From the NCBI GenBank assembly GCA_018000455.1, contig JAGNJW010000015.1, positions 1 through 64,000 on the forward strand: DNA of 64,000 bases, given 5' to 3'. The number at the start of each line of letters is the position of its first letter. Within the stretch, counting starts at the first letter, position 1. This document shows positions 6,281 through 14,092 of this stretch, in pieces. The notes under the pieces are model-generated. The model searched no databases. It saw only the letters and a program-made list of their open reading frames with translations, and was not told the DNA's origin. The position numbers and the translations under genes are program-made. This DNA is from Acidobacteriota bacterium. GTDB taxonomy: Bacteria; Acidobacteriota; Vicinamibacteria; Vicinamibacterales; UBA2999.

Positions 6281-7152
6281 TCGCGACGACGGCATGGTCG
6301 TGATCCGCGGACGGCTCACGCTCGACGTTGGCACGGTCGTGCAGCGCGCGCTCGAGGCCGCGGCCGACCGGCTGTTCCGCGACACCGCCTCCGCATCGAA
6401 AGGCGATGCCATGCCCGAGGACCTGAGGCCGGCGGAGCTCTTAACCGACGCCTTGGCCCTGCTCGCCGAGTCCGCCTTGGCGACCCACTTCGATGGCGGC
6501 ACCGCAGGTGACCGCTACCAGGTGGTGGTGCACGTGAATGCCGAGGACGCAGCCAACACCCGGAGCGAATCGTCGACCCGATGCGCAAGCCCTGCTGCGC
6601 TGGACTGCGTCGTCGAGGTGGACCACGGCGCGTGGTACGTTTCGATGGACACGTCTCAGCGGCTGTCGTGCGATGCCTCGCTGGTGCACATGCGCTACGA
6701 CGCCGACGGCGCGGTCCTCGACGTGGGCCGCAAGACACGCACGAACCCGCCGTCCATTCGCCGTGCCCTGGCTGCACGCGACACCGGTTGTCGCTTCCCG
6801 GGCTGCACGTCCCGCATATGCAATGCCCACGACGTGCATCACTGGGCCAACGGCGGTGCGACGCGCGTCGAGAACCTGGTGCTTCTTTGCCGTCCACGAA
6901 GGCGAATTCGCCGCCGTTCGCGGGCTCGATGTCGTGCTGACCTTCCTCCCGCCTGATGGCGAGCCACCGATGGTGCGCGTGCGCCCAATTGAGTGGGGCG
7001 TGCCGATCGTGCGGTCGACGCAGCATGGCACGTCGGCGGCCTTCGACCGCTACGGTCGCCTGCTCGGGTCACAGAGCGACGACGGCCCCACCCGACGACC
7101 AATCCCGGTCGATGTCGTCCACCGGCAAGGTTCGGCCCGTCGACGGGGCTAG
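6276..7152 (+). pseudogene. DUF222/HNH endonuclease, truncated and internally deleted
   Basis: From about 6291 the frame reads MVVIRGRLTLDVGTVVQRAL, the middle of a DUF222 domain, so the N-terminal half is missing. It continues through GRKTRTNPPSIRRALAARD, GCRFPGCTSR and NAHDVHHWANGG to ENLVLLCR, the start of the HNH nuclease. Just after LLCR (about 6889) the family normally has a His-His segment before VHEGEF. Here that segment is missing, and the rest (FAVHEGEFAAVRG) continues in another frame to a stop at 7152. The metal-binding HH is therefore lost and the frame is broken. The full-length family is about 400-500 residues. Confidence 0.75.
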
Positions 7153-7155
7153 AAT
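7150..7155 (+). promoter_or_regulatory. Candidate -10 (TAGAAT) for the gene at 7163
   Basis: TAGAAT is followed by 7 nt and then ATG at 7163, with no ribosome binding site. This is the spacing expected when transcription starts at the A of the start codon. Confidence 0.45.
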
Positions 7156-7162
7156 GTCCCGG

Positions 7163-8434
7163 ATGACACGTCTTCATTCGTCCTGGGCACTGCCCACGCT
7201 CCTAGTCGTCCTCGTCTCCGCTGGCGCCGCCGCGCAGACACCGGCCATCTCGCCCGCCCCGCAGACCCAGGAAGACGACTACACACGCTACGAACTGCTG
7301 GCACCAGGCAGCGGTCAGTTCCGCATCCTCTACGAGGTCACGGCCACCAAGGCCGGCGCGCCGTACTTCTTCAACGTGATCCGCAAGGGCAGCGTCGCCA
7401 CCGATGAACGGGTCTTCGACGCCGCCAGCGGCAAGCCGCTGCAGTGGGCGGTCGTCACCGGCGCCCAGGCGCGCGCCGAGGGCCACCCCACCGCCGACCT
7501 CGACGCCGAGTGGATCAAGGTCACGCTGGCGCGACCGGTGCCAGCGGGCGGTGAGGCGCGCGTCGTCATCGACAAGACCTATAAGGACGACAAGAGCTAT
7601 TTCCGCCAGGGCGACGCCATCGTCTTCGACCGCTCGCTCGGTATCCGCAGGAACGCGGTCGTGCTGCCGGCTGGCTACCGTCTCCTGGGCTGCAACGTGC
7701 CCTCGCAGGTGCTCACGACCTCCGACGGCCGCGTCATGATCACGTTCCAGAATCCAGGTCCCGCCGCCGCGCCGCTGAAGATCACGGCCGGGCCGGGCCT
7801 CCCCGCCTTCACGCCGTCATGGCCGACCGGAGCCGGGGGCACGTCGTGGCGTTCGGCGCTGTCGCAGTTCGAGCGCCTCGTGGACCGCGCGCACCAGGAC
7901 CGCGAGGCGGTGTTCCGCCTGCAGGCGCCAGACACCCACGCCTACGAGATCGAGCACGACTACACCGAGACGCGGGTCGGCATCGGCCACTACGTCGAGA
8001 TTCTCGCGGCCGGCGCCGGGGTGGCGCAGCCTGCCGTCCGCAACCTCGATACGGGCGAGGCGCTGACGATGGAGCAGGTGAGCGGTAGGGAACTGAAGGC
8101 CCGGCAGATCGACGCCGGAGAACGCGTGGCCGACGGCGAGCAGGTGCTCGTGGGCGCGTTCCCTCCGGTGACGGCGGGCACCTCGGTCAGGCTGCGAGTG
8201 CGCGCGACGCTGACCGATCCGGAGGGCTACCGGCTCGATGGCGACGAGCTCGTGTGGGACCGCGTGTTCGATCGTCCGCGTAATACGGTCGTCCTGCCGG
8301 CTGGATGGACCGTGATTGCCAGCGCCATGCCGGCGGCCGTGGACACGATGGCCGACGGCCGCCAGCGCCTCGTCTACGAGAACGCCAGGCCCGACGCCCT
8401 GCAGGTGCTCATTCGAGCCCGCCGAGTGCGGTAG
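7163..8434 (+). CDS. Exported protein of unknown function
   Basis: A 423-residue protein that I do not recognise. Residues 1-25 form a signal peptide (LPTLLVVLVSAGAAAQ). The mature part is beta-rich and has two similar halves. Each contains a phrase of the type VFDRSLGIRRNAVVLPAGY (first half) and VFDRPRNTVVLPAGWTV (second half), followed by a NVPSQVLTTSDGRVMITFQN-like segment and its counterpart AAVDTMADGRQRLVYENAR, so an internal duplication is likely. I start at the ATG at 7163 because a TAGAAT hexamer lies 7 nt upstream and overlaps the alternative ATG at 7154. It is probably a periplasmic or surface protein. Confidence 0.75.
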   Translation: MTRLHSSWALPTLLVVLVSAGAAAQTPAISPAPQTQEDDYTRYELLAPGSGQFRILYEVTATKAGAPYFFNVIRKGSVATDERVFDAASGKPLQWAVVTGAQARAEGHPTADLDAEWIKVTLARPVPAGGEARVVIDKTYKDDKSYFRQGDAIVFDRSLGIRRNAVVLPAGYRLLGCNVPSQVLTTSDGRVMITFQNPGPAAAPLKITAGPGLPAFTPSWPTGAGGTSWRSALSQFERLVDRAHQDREAVFRLQAPDTHAYEIEHDYTETRVGIGHYVEILAAGAGVAQPAVRNLDTGEALTMEQVSGRELKARQIDAGERVADGEQVLVGAFPPVTAGTSVRLRVRATLTDPEGYRLDGDELVWDRVFDRPRNTVVLPAGWTVIASAMPAAVDTMADGRQRLVYENARPDALQVLIRARRVR

Positions 8435-8437
8435 CAT
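8432..8437 (+). promoter_or_regulatory. Candidate -10 (TAGCAT) of the universal stress gene
   Basis: TAGCAT lies exactly 6 nt before the ATG at 8444 and overlaps the stop of the preceding gene; no Shine-Dalgarno sequence is present. Confidence 0.4.
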
Positions 8438-8443
8438 GGCGTC

Positions 8444-8869
8444 ATGAAGAACGTGCTGGTGCCGGTCGATGGTTCCGAGAGTGCGACACGGGCGGTGGGC
8501 TGGGTGTCACGGCTGCTCGCCGGCCAGCCGGGAGCGCGCCTGCATTTGCTCCACGTGCAGCCGGTGATCGACGCCTGGGAGGTCACGAGTCACCTCGGCA
8601 AGGACGACATCGCGCGCTTTTACGCCACCGGATCGCAAGCCGTGCTCGAGCCGGCTGCCGCCATCGCCAAGGCATCCGGACTCGCCGTCGAGACACATGC
8701 CGCCGTCGGCGAGATTGCCACCGAGGTCAACGCGCACGTTGGCCAGCTCGGTTGCGATGCCATCGTCATGGGCACCCGCGGCCGCGGCCCGGTGACGAGC
8801 CTGCTGCTCGGCTCGACCACGCTGAAGGTGATCCACCTCGCCGAGGTGCCTGTCACCCTCATCAAGTAG
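8444..8869 (+). CDS. Universal stress protein (UspA family, ATP-binding type)
   Basis: A 141-residue single-domain UspA protein. It begins MKNVLVPVDGSESA and ends with the nucleotide-binding signature G110-x-x-G113-x9-G123-S124 (GTRGRGPVTSLLLGS), so it is the ATP-binding type like MJ0577. Such proteins are cytoplasmic dimers made under stress or slow growth; the precise target is not known. Length is normal for the family. It follows the exported protein gene by 9 nt but has its own -10-like hexamer, so it may be separately transcribed. The next gene converges from the other side, 24 nt away. Confidence 0.92.
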   Translation: MKNVLVPVDGSESATRAVGWVSRLLAGQPGARLHLLHVQPVIDAWEVTSHLGKDDIARFYATGSQAVLEPAAAIAKASGLAVETHAAVGEIATEVNAHVGQLGCDAIVMGTRGRGPVTSLLLGSTTLKVIHLAEVPVTLIK

Positions 8870-8893
8870 CGCCCGCTCGTCACATAGCGCCGC

Positions 8894-11800
8894 CTACTGT
8901 CCGGGCCAGCGGCCTGGCGTGTAGGGCACGCCGGCCGCCTCGAGCGCCTGCTCGAACGCACGCACCTCGCTCTCGAGGCCCTTGAGCAGCCCCACCGCCG
9001 CCGTCAGCTCGTCGAGCGCGATCGTGTAGTTCTGCTGTTGCGTCGCGGTCGGAGTCCCGGTGAGGCCTCGGGCCCCGGCCGTGGCCGAGTTCACGCGCGC
9101 CTGCACGCTCGACGGCGCGCCCGACTCCAGGCCCCGCAGTGTCTCGTTCCCCCTGAGCGCGCGCAGCACCGCGACGACGCGCCGGTCGAAGCCTACCGCC
9201 GTGTCGAGCAGCCCGACGGCGGCGCCCGAGCCGGCGATGGCGCGGCGCATGGCCTCGGCGCGGGTGCGGAGGTGATTGGCCTGCTCGAGAGCGCCGGTGA
9301 AGGTGCGCTGCAGGCGGAAGACGTGCTCCTGATAGTCGCGCGCGGCGGTGGTCATCGACGGCGTCAGCGCGACCGCCGCGTCGGCCTGCACGACGAGCGT
9401 CGCGGGCGCGCCGAGCGTCGATGTCGTGCCGCCGGCGCGGCGCGAGAGCGTCAGCGTGTAGGTGCCCGGCGGCACGAAGCCGCCGAGTGCCTGCTGGCCA
9501 CCGAACCCGCCGCCCCCACCGGCGTCGTCGGGTCGCGCGGGCGGCGGCAGGGCCGGGCCCGTGCCGCGCAGATCCCACGTGGTGCGATGGATGCCGCGAG
9601 CGCCGGGCACCGTCAGCCGCCGGACGATCGCGCCTGCGGCGCTGGTCACCGTAAGGAACGTCTGCGGCGGCTCCTCGTCGACTTCGGCCGTGAGCGTGGC
9701 CTGCGTGGGATACGCTGGCGTCTCATTCTTCGCCTCCGCCGCGCGGGCGTTCTCCTGGCGGCGCTCCTTGAGCGTCCTCGGTGTGTCCTTGACCCAGTAG
9801 GTCACCGTGGCTCCGAGGGGCCGGTTCTCCCCCATCCACAACTGCTCACCCTGGAAGCCGCGGGCGCGTCCGGTCTCGGGCAGCTCGATGGTGGCGGTCT
9901 TGGCCGGGAAGATGTAGCCGTCTTTCCCGAAGGTCGCCGCCGACACCTCCCGGAGTGGCGAGAAGTCGTCGAGCACGTAGAAGCCGCGGCCGAAGGTAGC
10001 CAGCACCAGGTCGCTCTCGCGCTCCTGCACGGCCATGTCGCGCACCGGAATCGTGGGCAGGTTGGAGTTGAGGCGCATCCACCTGGCGCCGCCGTCGACG
10101 GAGAAGAAGAGACCGAACTCGGTGCCGACGAACAGCAGATCCGGGTTCACCGGATCCTCTGCGAAGGCCAGGGCAGGTCCATTGCCCGGAAGATCGGCGG
10201 CAATGGCCGTCCACGATGCGCCCCGCGTGGTGCTCTTGAAGATGTAGGGCTTGAAGTCGCCGTTCTTGCTGTTGTCGAAAAGCGCGTAGACGGTGCTCTC
10301 GTCGCTCTTGCCGGCATAGATTCGCTGGACGTAGACGCCGTAGGAGCCGTAGTCGGGCAGGCCTGGCAAACGCTCGCTGGGCCGCCACGTGCCGCCGCCA
10401 TCGAGCGAGACCTGCACCAGGCCATCGTCGGTGCCGACATAGAGCAGGCCTTCGCGCCGGTGCGACTCGGCCACCGCCGAGATGTTGCCCCACGTGGCGG
10501 TGGACTGATGCTGCGCCACGGCCTCGGGCGGCCAGACGCGGCCCATCACCGGCAGCGCGTTGCGGTCGGTCTGGCGCGTGAGATCGCCGCTCACCGCCCG
10601 CCAGGTGTTGCCGCGATCGTCGCTCCTGAACAGCCGATTGGCGCCGAAGTAGAGCCGGCTGGCACTATGCGGACTGACGATGAACGGCGCTTCCCAGTTG
10701 AATCGCAGTGGCGCCTCGCCCCGGCCCTCGGCGGGCCGGATGTTCACGCGCTCGCTGGTGCGGCGATCGAGCCTCACGATGCCGCCATACTGCGACTCGG
10801 CGTAGACGATGTTCGGATCCTCAGGATCGACCCGCGCCACGAAGCCGTCGCCGCCGGTCACGATGAACCAGTCGTTGTTGGTGGCGCCGTCGGGCCCGCG
10901 CGAGCGTGACGGCCCGCCGAGCGTGCTGTTGTCTTGGGTGCCGCCGTAGATGTTGTAGATCGGCGAGGCATTGTCGACTGCGACGTTGTAGAACTGGGTG
11001 ACCGACAGGTTGGCGAAGTGGCGCCACAGCCGTCCGCCGTCCCAGCTCTCGTAGAGGCCGCCATCGCAGCCCTCGAGCAGGTGATCGGTGTTGTCGGGGT
11101 CGATCCACAGGTAGTGGTTGTCGACGTGCTTGTTGCGCTCGCCGAGCGTGCGGAACGTGCGGCCGCCGTCGTCTGAGATCTGGGTCTGCACGGTGGGCAC
11201 GTAGAGCCGATCCGCATCCTTGGGATCGGGATGGATGTTCTTGTAGTACATCGCCTGGGCCTGGACGTTGCCGCGGCGCTCCCAGCTCTCGCCGGAATCC
11301 TGTGAGACGTAGATCGCCGTCGCTTCGGCGGTCTCGATCTTGGCGTAGACGAGTCCCGCCTTCGCCGCCGAGAAGGCGATGACGATCCGGCCGAGGTCGC
11401 CAGAGGGCAGGCCCGTGCGCACTTTGCGCCACGTCGTGCCACCGTCCACCGACTTGTGCAGGCCGCTCTCGGGGCCGCCATGGATGAGCGTCCAGGTATG
11501 GCGACGGCGCTGGTGCGCCACGGCCAGCATGACGTCGGGACGCCGTGGATCGATGGCCACGTCGCTCACGCCGGTGTGCTCGCTCACCGCCAGCACGCTC
11601 TCCCATGTCACGCCGCCGTCGAGCGTCCGGTAGAGCCCGCGCTCGCCACCGGCCGACCACAGCGGACCATAGGCGGCGGCGAAGACGACGTCGGAGTCGC
11701 GCGGGTCGATGACGATCCGGCCGATGTGCTCGGACGTCTTCAGCCCGACGTTGCGCCAGGTGCGACCGGCGTCGTCACTGCGGTAGAGACCGTCGCCGTA

Positions 11801-12208
11801 GCCGACGCTGCGCTGGTTGTTGGCTTCGCCGCTACCGACCCAGATGGTGTTCGGATTGGCGGTATCGATGACGACGGCGCCGATCGAATACGAGGCCTCG
11901 TTCTGGAAGATCGGTGTGAAGGTGATGCCGGCGTTGGTCGTCTTCCACACACCGCCCGACGCGACGCCGACGTACCACGTCTGCTTGTCGTCGGGATGCA
12001 CCGCGATCGCGCTGATGCGGCCCGACATCAACCCTGGTCCGACCGCGCGCAGCCGGAACTCGGCAAAGGTCGCCGCCCGGAGCGGATTCAGCGCCGGGTC
12101 GGCGGACGCTTCTCCGGCCGGCCGCGGCTCCTGTGCTCCAACGCCCACGGCCCACGCCAGCACGACGGCGCTCAGCGCCGCCCCACACCTCTTCAGCCCC
12201 TGAGCCAT
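8894..12208 (-). CDS. Large exported BNR/VPS10-like beta-propeller protein
   Basis: A 1104-residue protein with a signal peptide (KRCGAALSAVVLAWAVGVGA) followed by about ten Asp-box (BNR) repeats of the form S-x-D-x-G-x-T-W: for example VWKTTNAGITF, YRSDDAGRTW, YRTLDGGVTW, HKSVDGGTTW, YVSQDSGESW, FRSDDRGNTW and FFSVDGGARW. This is the sortilin/VPS10-like propeller usually annotated as glycosyl hydrolase, but no sialidase catalytic set is evident. The C-terminal about 300 residues form a beta domain and then a helical segment. I start at the ATG at 12208 because the signal peptide begins there; the frame is open to 12322 over the intergenic region. A TATAAT lies about 47 nt upstream. It is probably periplasmic or secreted. 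Confidence 0.85.
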   Translation of the reverse strand: MAQGLKRCGAALSAVVLAWAVGVGAQEPRPAGEASADPALNPLRAATFAEFRLRAVGPGLMSGRISAIAVHPDDKQTWYVGVASGGVWKTTNAGITFTPIFQNEASYSIGAVVIDTANPNTIWVGSGEANNQRSVGYGDGLYRSDDAGRTWRNVGLKTSEHIGRIVIDPRDSDVVFAAAYGPLWSAGGERGLYRTLDGGVTWESVLAVSEHTGVSDVAIDPRRPDVMLAVAHQRRRHTWTLIHGGPESGLHKSVDGGTTWRKVRTGLPSGDLGRIVIAFSAAKAGLVYAKIETAEATAIYVSQDSGESWERRGNVQAQAMYYKNIHPDPKDADRLYVPTVQTQISDDGGRTFRTLGERNKHVDNHYLWIDPDNTDHLLEGCDGGLYESWDGGRLWRHFANLSVTQFYNVAVDNASPIYNIYGGTQDNSTLGGPSRSRGPDGATNNDWFIVTGGDGFVARVDPEDPNIVYAESQYGGIVRLDRRTSERVNIRPAEGRGEAPLRFNWEAPFIVSPHSASRLYFGANRLFRSDDRGNTWRAVSGDLTRQTDRNALPVMGRVWPPEAVAQHQSTATWGNISAVAESHRREGLLYVGTDDGLVQVSLDGGGTWRPSERLPGLPDYGSYGVYVQRIYAGKSDESTVYALFDNSKNGDFKPYIFKSTTRGASWTAIAADLPGNGPALAFAEDPVNPDLLFVGTEFGLFFSVDGGARWMRLNSNLPTIPVRDMAVQERESDLVLATFGRGFYVLDDFSPLREVSAATFGKDGYIFPAKTATIELPETGRARGFQGEQLWMGENRPLGATVTYWVKDTPRTLKERRQENARAAEAKNETPAYPTQATLTAEVDEEPPQTFLTVTSAAGAIVRRLTVPGARGIHRTTWDLRGTGPALPPPARPDDAGGGGGFGGQQALGGFVPPGTYTLTLSRRAGGTTSTLGAPATLVVQADAAVALTPSMTTAARDYQEHVFRLQRTFTGALEQANHLRTRAEAMRRAIAGSGAAVGLLDTAVGFDRRVVAVLRALRGNETLRGLESGAPSSVQARVNSATAGARGLTGTPTATQQQNYTIALDELTAAVGLLKGLESEVRAFEQALEAAGVPYTPGRWPGQ

Positions 12209-12254
12209 CACCTGATCCGTTCGTCGAAGGGCCGGCGTTCTGCCGGGCCTGACG

Positions 12255-12260
12255 ATTATA
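12255..12260 (-). promoter_or_regulatory. Candidate -10 (TATAAT) of the BNR gene
   Basis: A perfect TATAAT on the minus strand in the 70-nt gap between the LhgO-like gene and the BNR gene; TTGGCT lies 20 nt further upstream, at the end of the LhgO frame. This suggests the BNR gene has its own promoter. Confidence 0.45.
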
Positions 12261-12278
12261 GGGGCCGGATGGCGGGGC

Positions 12279-13478
12279 TCAGCCAAGCCGCGCGACGACG
12301 CGGGTGGCGACGTGGTGACCAATCGCCAGCGAGGCCGTGGCAGCCGGCGACGGCGCGTTCAGCACGTGCACCATGCGGCCGGATTCAACGAAGGCGAAGT
12401 CGTCCACCATCGCACCCTGCGGCGTGAGCGCCATCGCACGCACGCCGGAGCCGCCGGGCCTGAGGTCGTCGACCGAGATCGCCGGCACCAGCCGGGCGAG
12501 CGTGGCCGTAAAGCGGGCCTTCGAGAAGGAGCGGCGCATCTCGGCGAGGCCAGTGCCGACATGGGCCCGGACGAAGCGGCGGACGCCGGTGCTGCGGGCG
12601 GCCTCGGCGAGGTCGCGGACCGAGACGTCGCGCCACGAGTAGCCCTCACGAGCCAGCGCCATCACCGCGTTCGGCCCGGCTTCGATGCCGCCTGTCGCCA
12701 TGCGCGTGAAGTGCACGCCGAGGAATGGGAACCGTGGATCGGGCACCGGGTAGATGAGGTGGCGCACCAGCGACTGCCGCTCGGGGGCGAGCGTGTAGTA
12801 CTCGCCGCGGAACGGGACGATCACGATATCGGTCGCCACGCCCGACGCCTTGGCGACGCGGTCGGCTTGCAGGCCGGCACACGCCACCAAGGCGCCGACC
12901 TGCCAGGTGCCATCCGAGACGCGCACGCGGACGCCGCCACCGTGCTCGTGCGCGTCGACGAACGCCGCGCGACACTCGATGGCGCCGCCGTGGGCGGCCA
13001 CCTCCCGCGCCAGGGTGCGTGCCACGGCGGGATAATCGGCGATGCCGGCTTCCGGCACGTGCAGGGCGCGGAGTCCCACGGCACAGGGCTCGATGGTGGC
13101 AAACTCCGCGGGCGTCATCGCGGTGACCGCCAGGCCGTTCCGACGGCCGCGCAGGCACAAGGCCTCGAGCCGCGGAAGCTCGTCCTCGCGCGTGGCCACG
13201 ACGAGCTTGCCGCAGACGTCATGGGCCAGGCCGTGCGTACGGCAGAACTCGACCATCCGTTCGCGGCCCTCGATGCACAGGCGTGCCCGCGCGCTGCCAG
13301 GGGTGTAGTAGAGCCCGGAATGGATCACCCCGCTGTTGTGCGACGACTGATGCGCCGCCACGTGCGGCTCCTTCTCGAACACGACGACGCGGCAGCGGTG
13401 GGCGGCCGCCAGCGCATGCGCGGTGGCCAGCCCAACGAGTCCGGCGCCCACGATGCCAACGTCTGCGGTGCGTGTCAC
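12279..13478 (-). CDS. lhgO: L-2-hydroxyglutarate oxidase family FAD enzyme
   Basis: A 399-residue FAD-dependent oxidoreductase of the DAO fold. The dinucleotide-binding motif GAGLVGLATA starts at residue 11, EKEP follows at the end of the second strand, and SSHNSGVIHSGLYY at about 47-60 is the hallmark of L-2-hydroxyglutarate oxidase (LhgO/YgaF). The middle and C-terminal parts (FRGEYYTL, PDPRFPFLGVHFTRM, GPNAVMALAREGY) also match. The enzyme oxidises L-2-hydroxyglutarate to 2-oxoglutarate and passes electrons to quinone. I use the GTG at 13478, with GGAG close upstream and a TACAAT hexamer 9 nt upstream; the open frame extends to 13601 without homology. Confidence 0.9.
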   Translation of the reverse strand: MTRTADVGIVGAGLVGLATAHALAAAHRCRVVVFEKEPHVAAHQSSHNSGVIHSGLYYTPGSARARLCIEGRERMVEFCRTHGLAHDVCGKLVVATREDELPRLEALCLRGRRNGLAVTAMTPAEFATIEPCAVGLRALHVPEAGIADYPAVARTLAREVAAHGGAIECRAAFVDAHEHGGGVRVRVSDGTWQVGALVACAGLQADRVAKASGVATDIVIVPFRGEYYTLAPERQSLVRHLIYPVPDPRFPFLGVHFTRMATGGIEAGPNAVMALAREGYSWRDVSVRDLAEAARSTGVRRFVRAHVGTGLAEMRRSFSKARFTATLARLVPAISVDDLRPGGSGVRAMALTPQGAMVDDFAFVESGRMVHVLNAPSPAATASLAIGHHVATRVVARLG

Positions 13479-13487
13479 GATCTCCGA

Positions 13488-13493
13488 ATTGTA
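13488..13493 (-). promoter_or_regulatory. Candidate -10 (TACAAT) of lhgO
   Basis: TACAAT on the minus strand lies 9 nt before the GTG at 13478 in the 86-nt divergent region shared with the GNAT gene, which also holds two copies of GGGGCCTGGCCC. Confidence 0.35.
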
Positions 13494-13564
13494 CGGGGCC
13501 TGGCCCGTTGCGAATCCGTCAGGGGCCTGGCCCCACGGATACAATGGACGACTGTTTCCAGGCC

Positions 13565-14092
13565 ATGACCACACACCCTGCGCTCGCCATTCGGGCCGCA
13601 CTCCCTTCCGATCTCGACGTGCTGGTCGCCGGCAACGCCGCGATGGCGCTCGAGACCGAGCAGCTCGCCCTCGATTCCGCCATTCTCAGGGACGGCGTCG
13701 AGACCGTCCTGGCCGGCCGGGCGGCCGGCCAATACTGGGTCGCCGAACACGAGGGCCGGGTCGTCGGTCAGCTCCTCATCACCTACGAATGGAGCGACTG
13801 GCGAAACCGCCCGGTCTGGTGGATCCAGTCGGTGCACGTCGCTGACGACGCACGCCGGCTGGGCGTCTTTCGCGCCCTCTACGCCCATGCACGGACGGCG
13901 GCGCTGGCGGCGGGCGCCGGGGGACTGCGGCTCTATGTGGATGACACCAACGCGCGCGCCCAGGCGGTTTACGCCGCGCTCGGCATGAACGGCGGCCACT
14001 ACCGCGTGTTCGAAGACATGTTCGACGAGCCCCAGAAATCAGCGGCTAGTGCTGCCCCAATCACCGCACCGGCAGCCACACCGACGTCTTGA
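13565..14092 (+). CDS. GNAT family N-acetyltransferase
   Basis: A 175-residue GNAT protein. Beta strands with VGQLLITYEWSDWRNRPVWW lead to the acetyl-CoA-binding segment IQSVHVADDARRLGVFRALY (in place of the usual Q/R-x-x-G-x-G/A), and the C-terminal part GLRLYVDDTNARAQAVYAALG with GMNGGHYRVFE is typical. The substrate is unknown. An in-frame ATG at 13544 would add seven residues; the one at 13565 fits the family start. The last about 17 residues (SAASAAPITAPAATPTS) are Ala/Pro/Thr-rich, not GNAT-like, and are encoded antisense to the end of the DUF5916 gene (32-nt convergent overlap), which suggests read-through into the neighbour. Confidence 0.85.
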   Translation: MTTHPALAIRAALPSDLDVLVAGNAAMALETEQLALDSAILRDGVETVLAGRAAGQYWVAEHEGRVVGQLLITYEWSDWRNRPVWWIQSVHVADDARRLGVFRALYAHARTAALAAGAGGLRLYVDDTNARAQAVYAALGMNGGHYRVFEDMFDEPQKSAASAAPITAPAATPTS

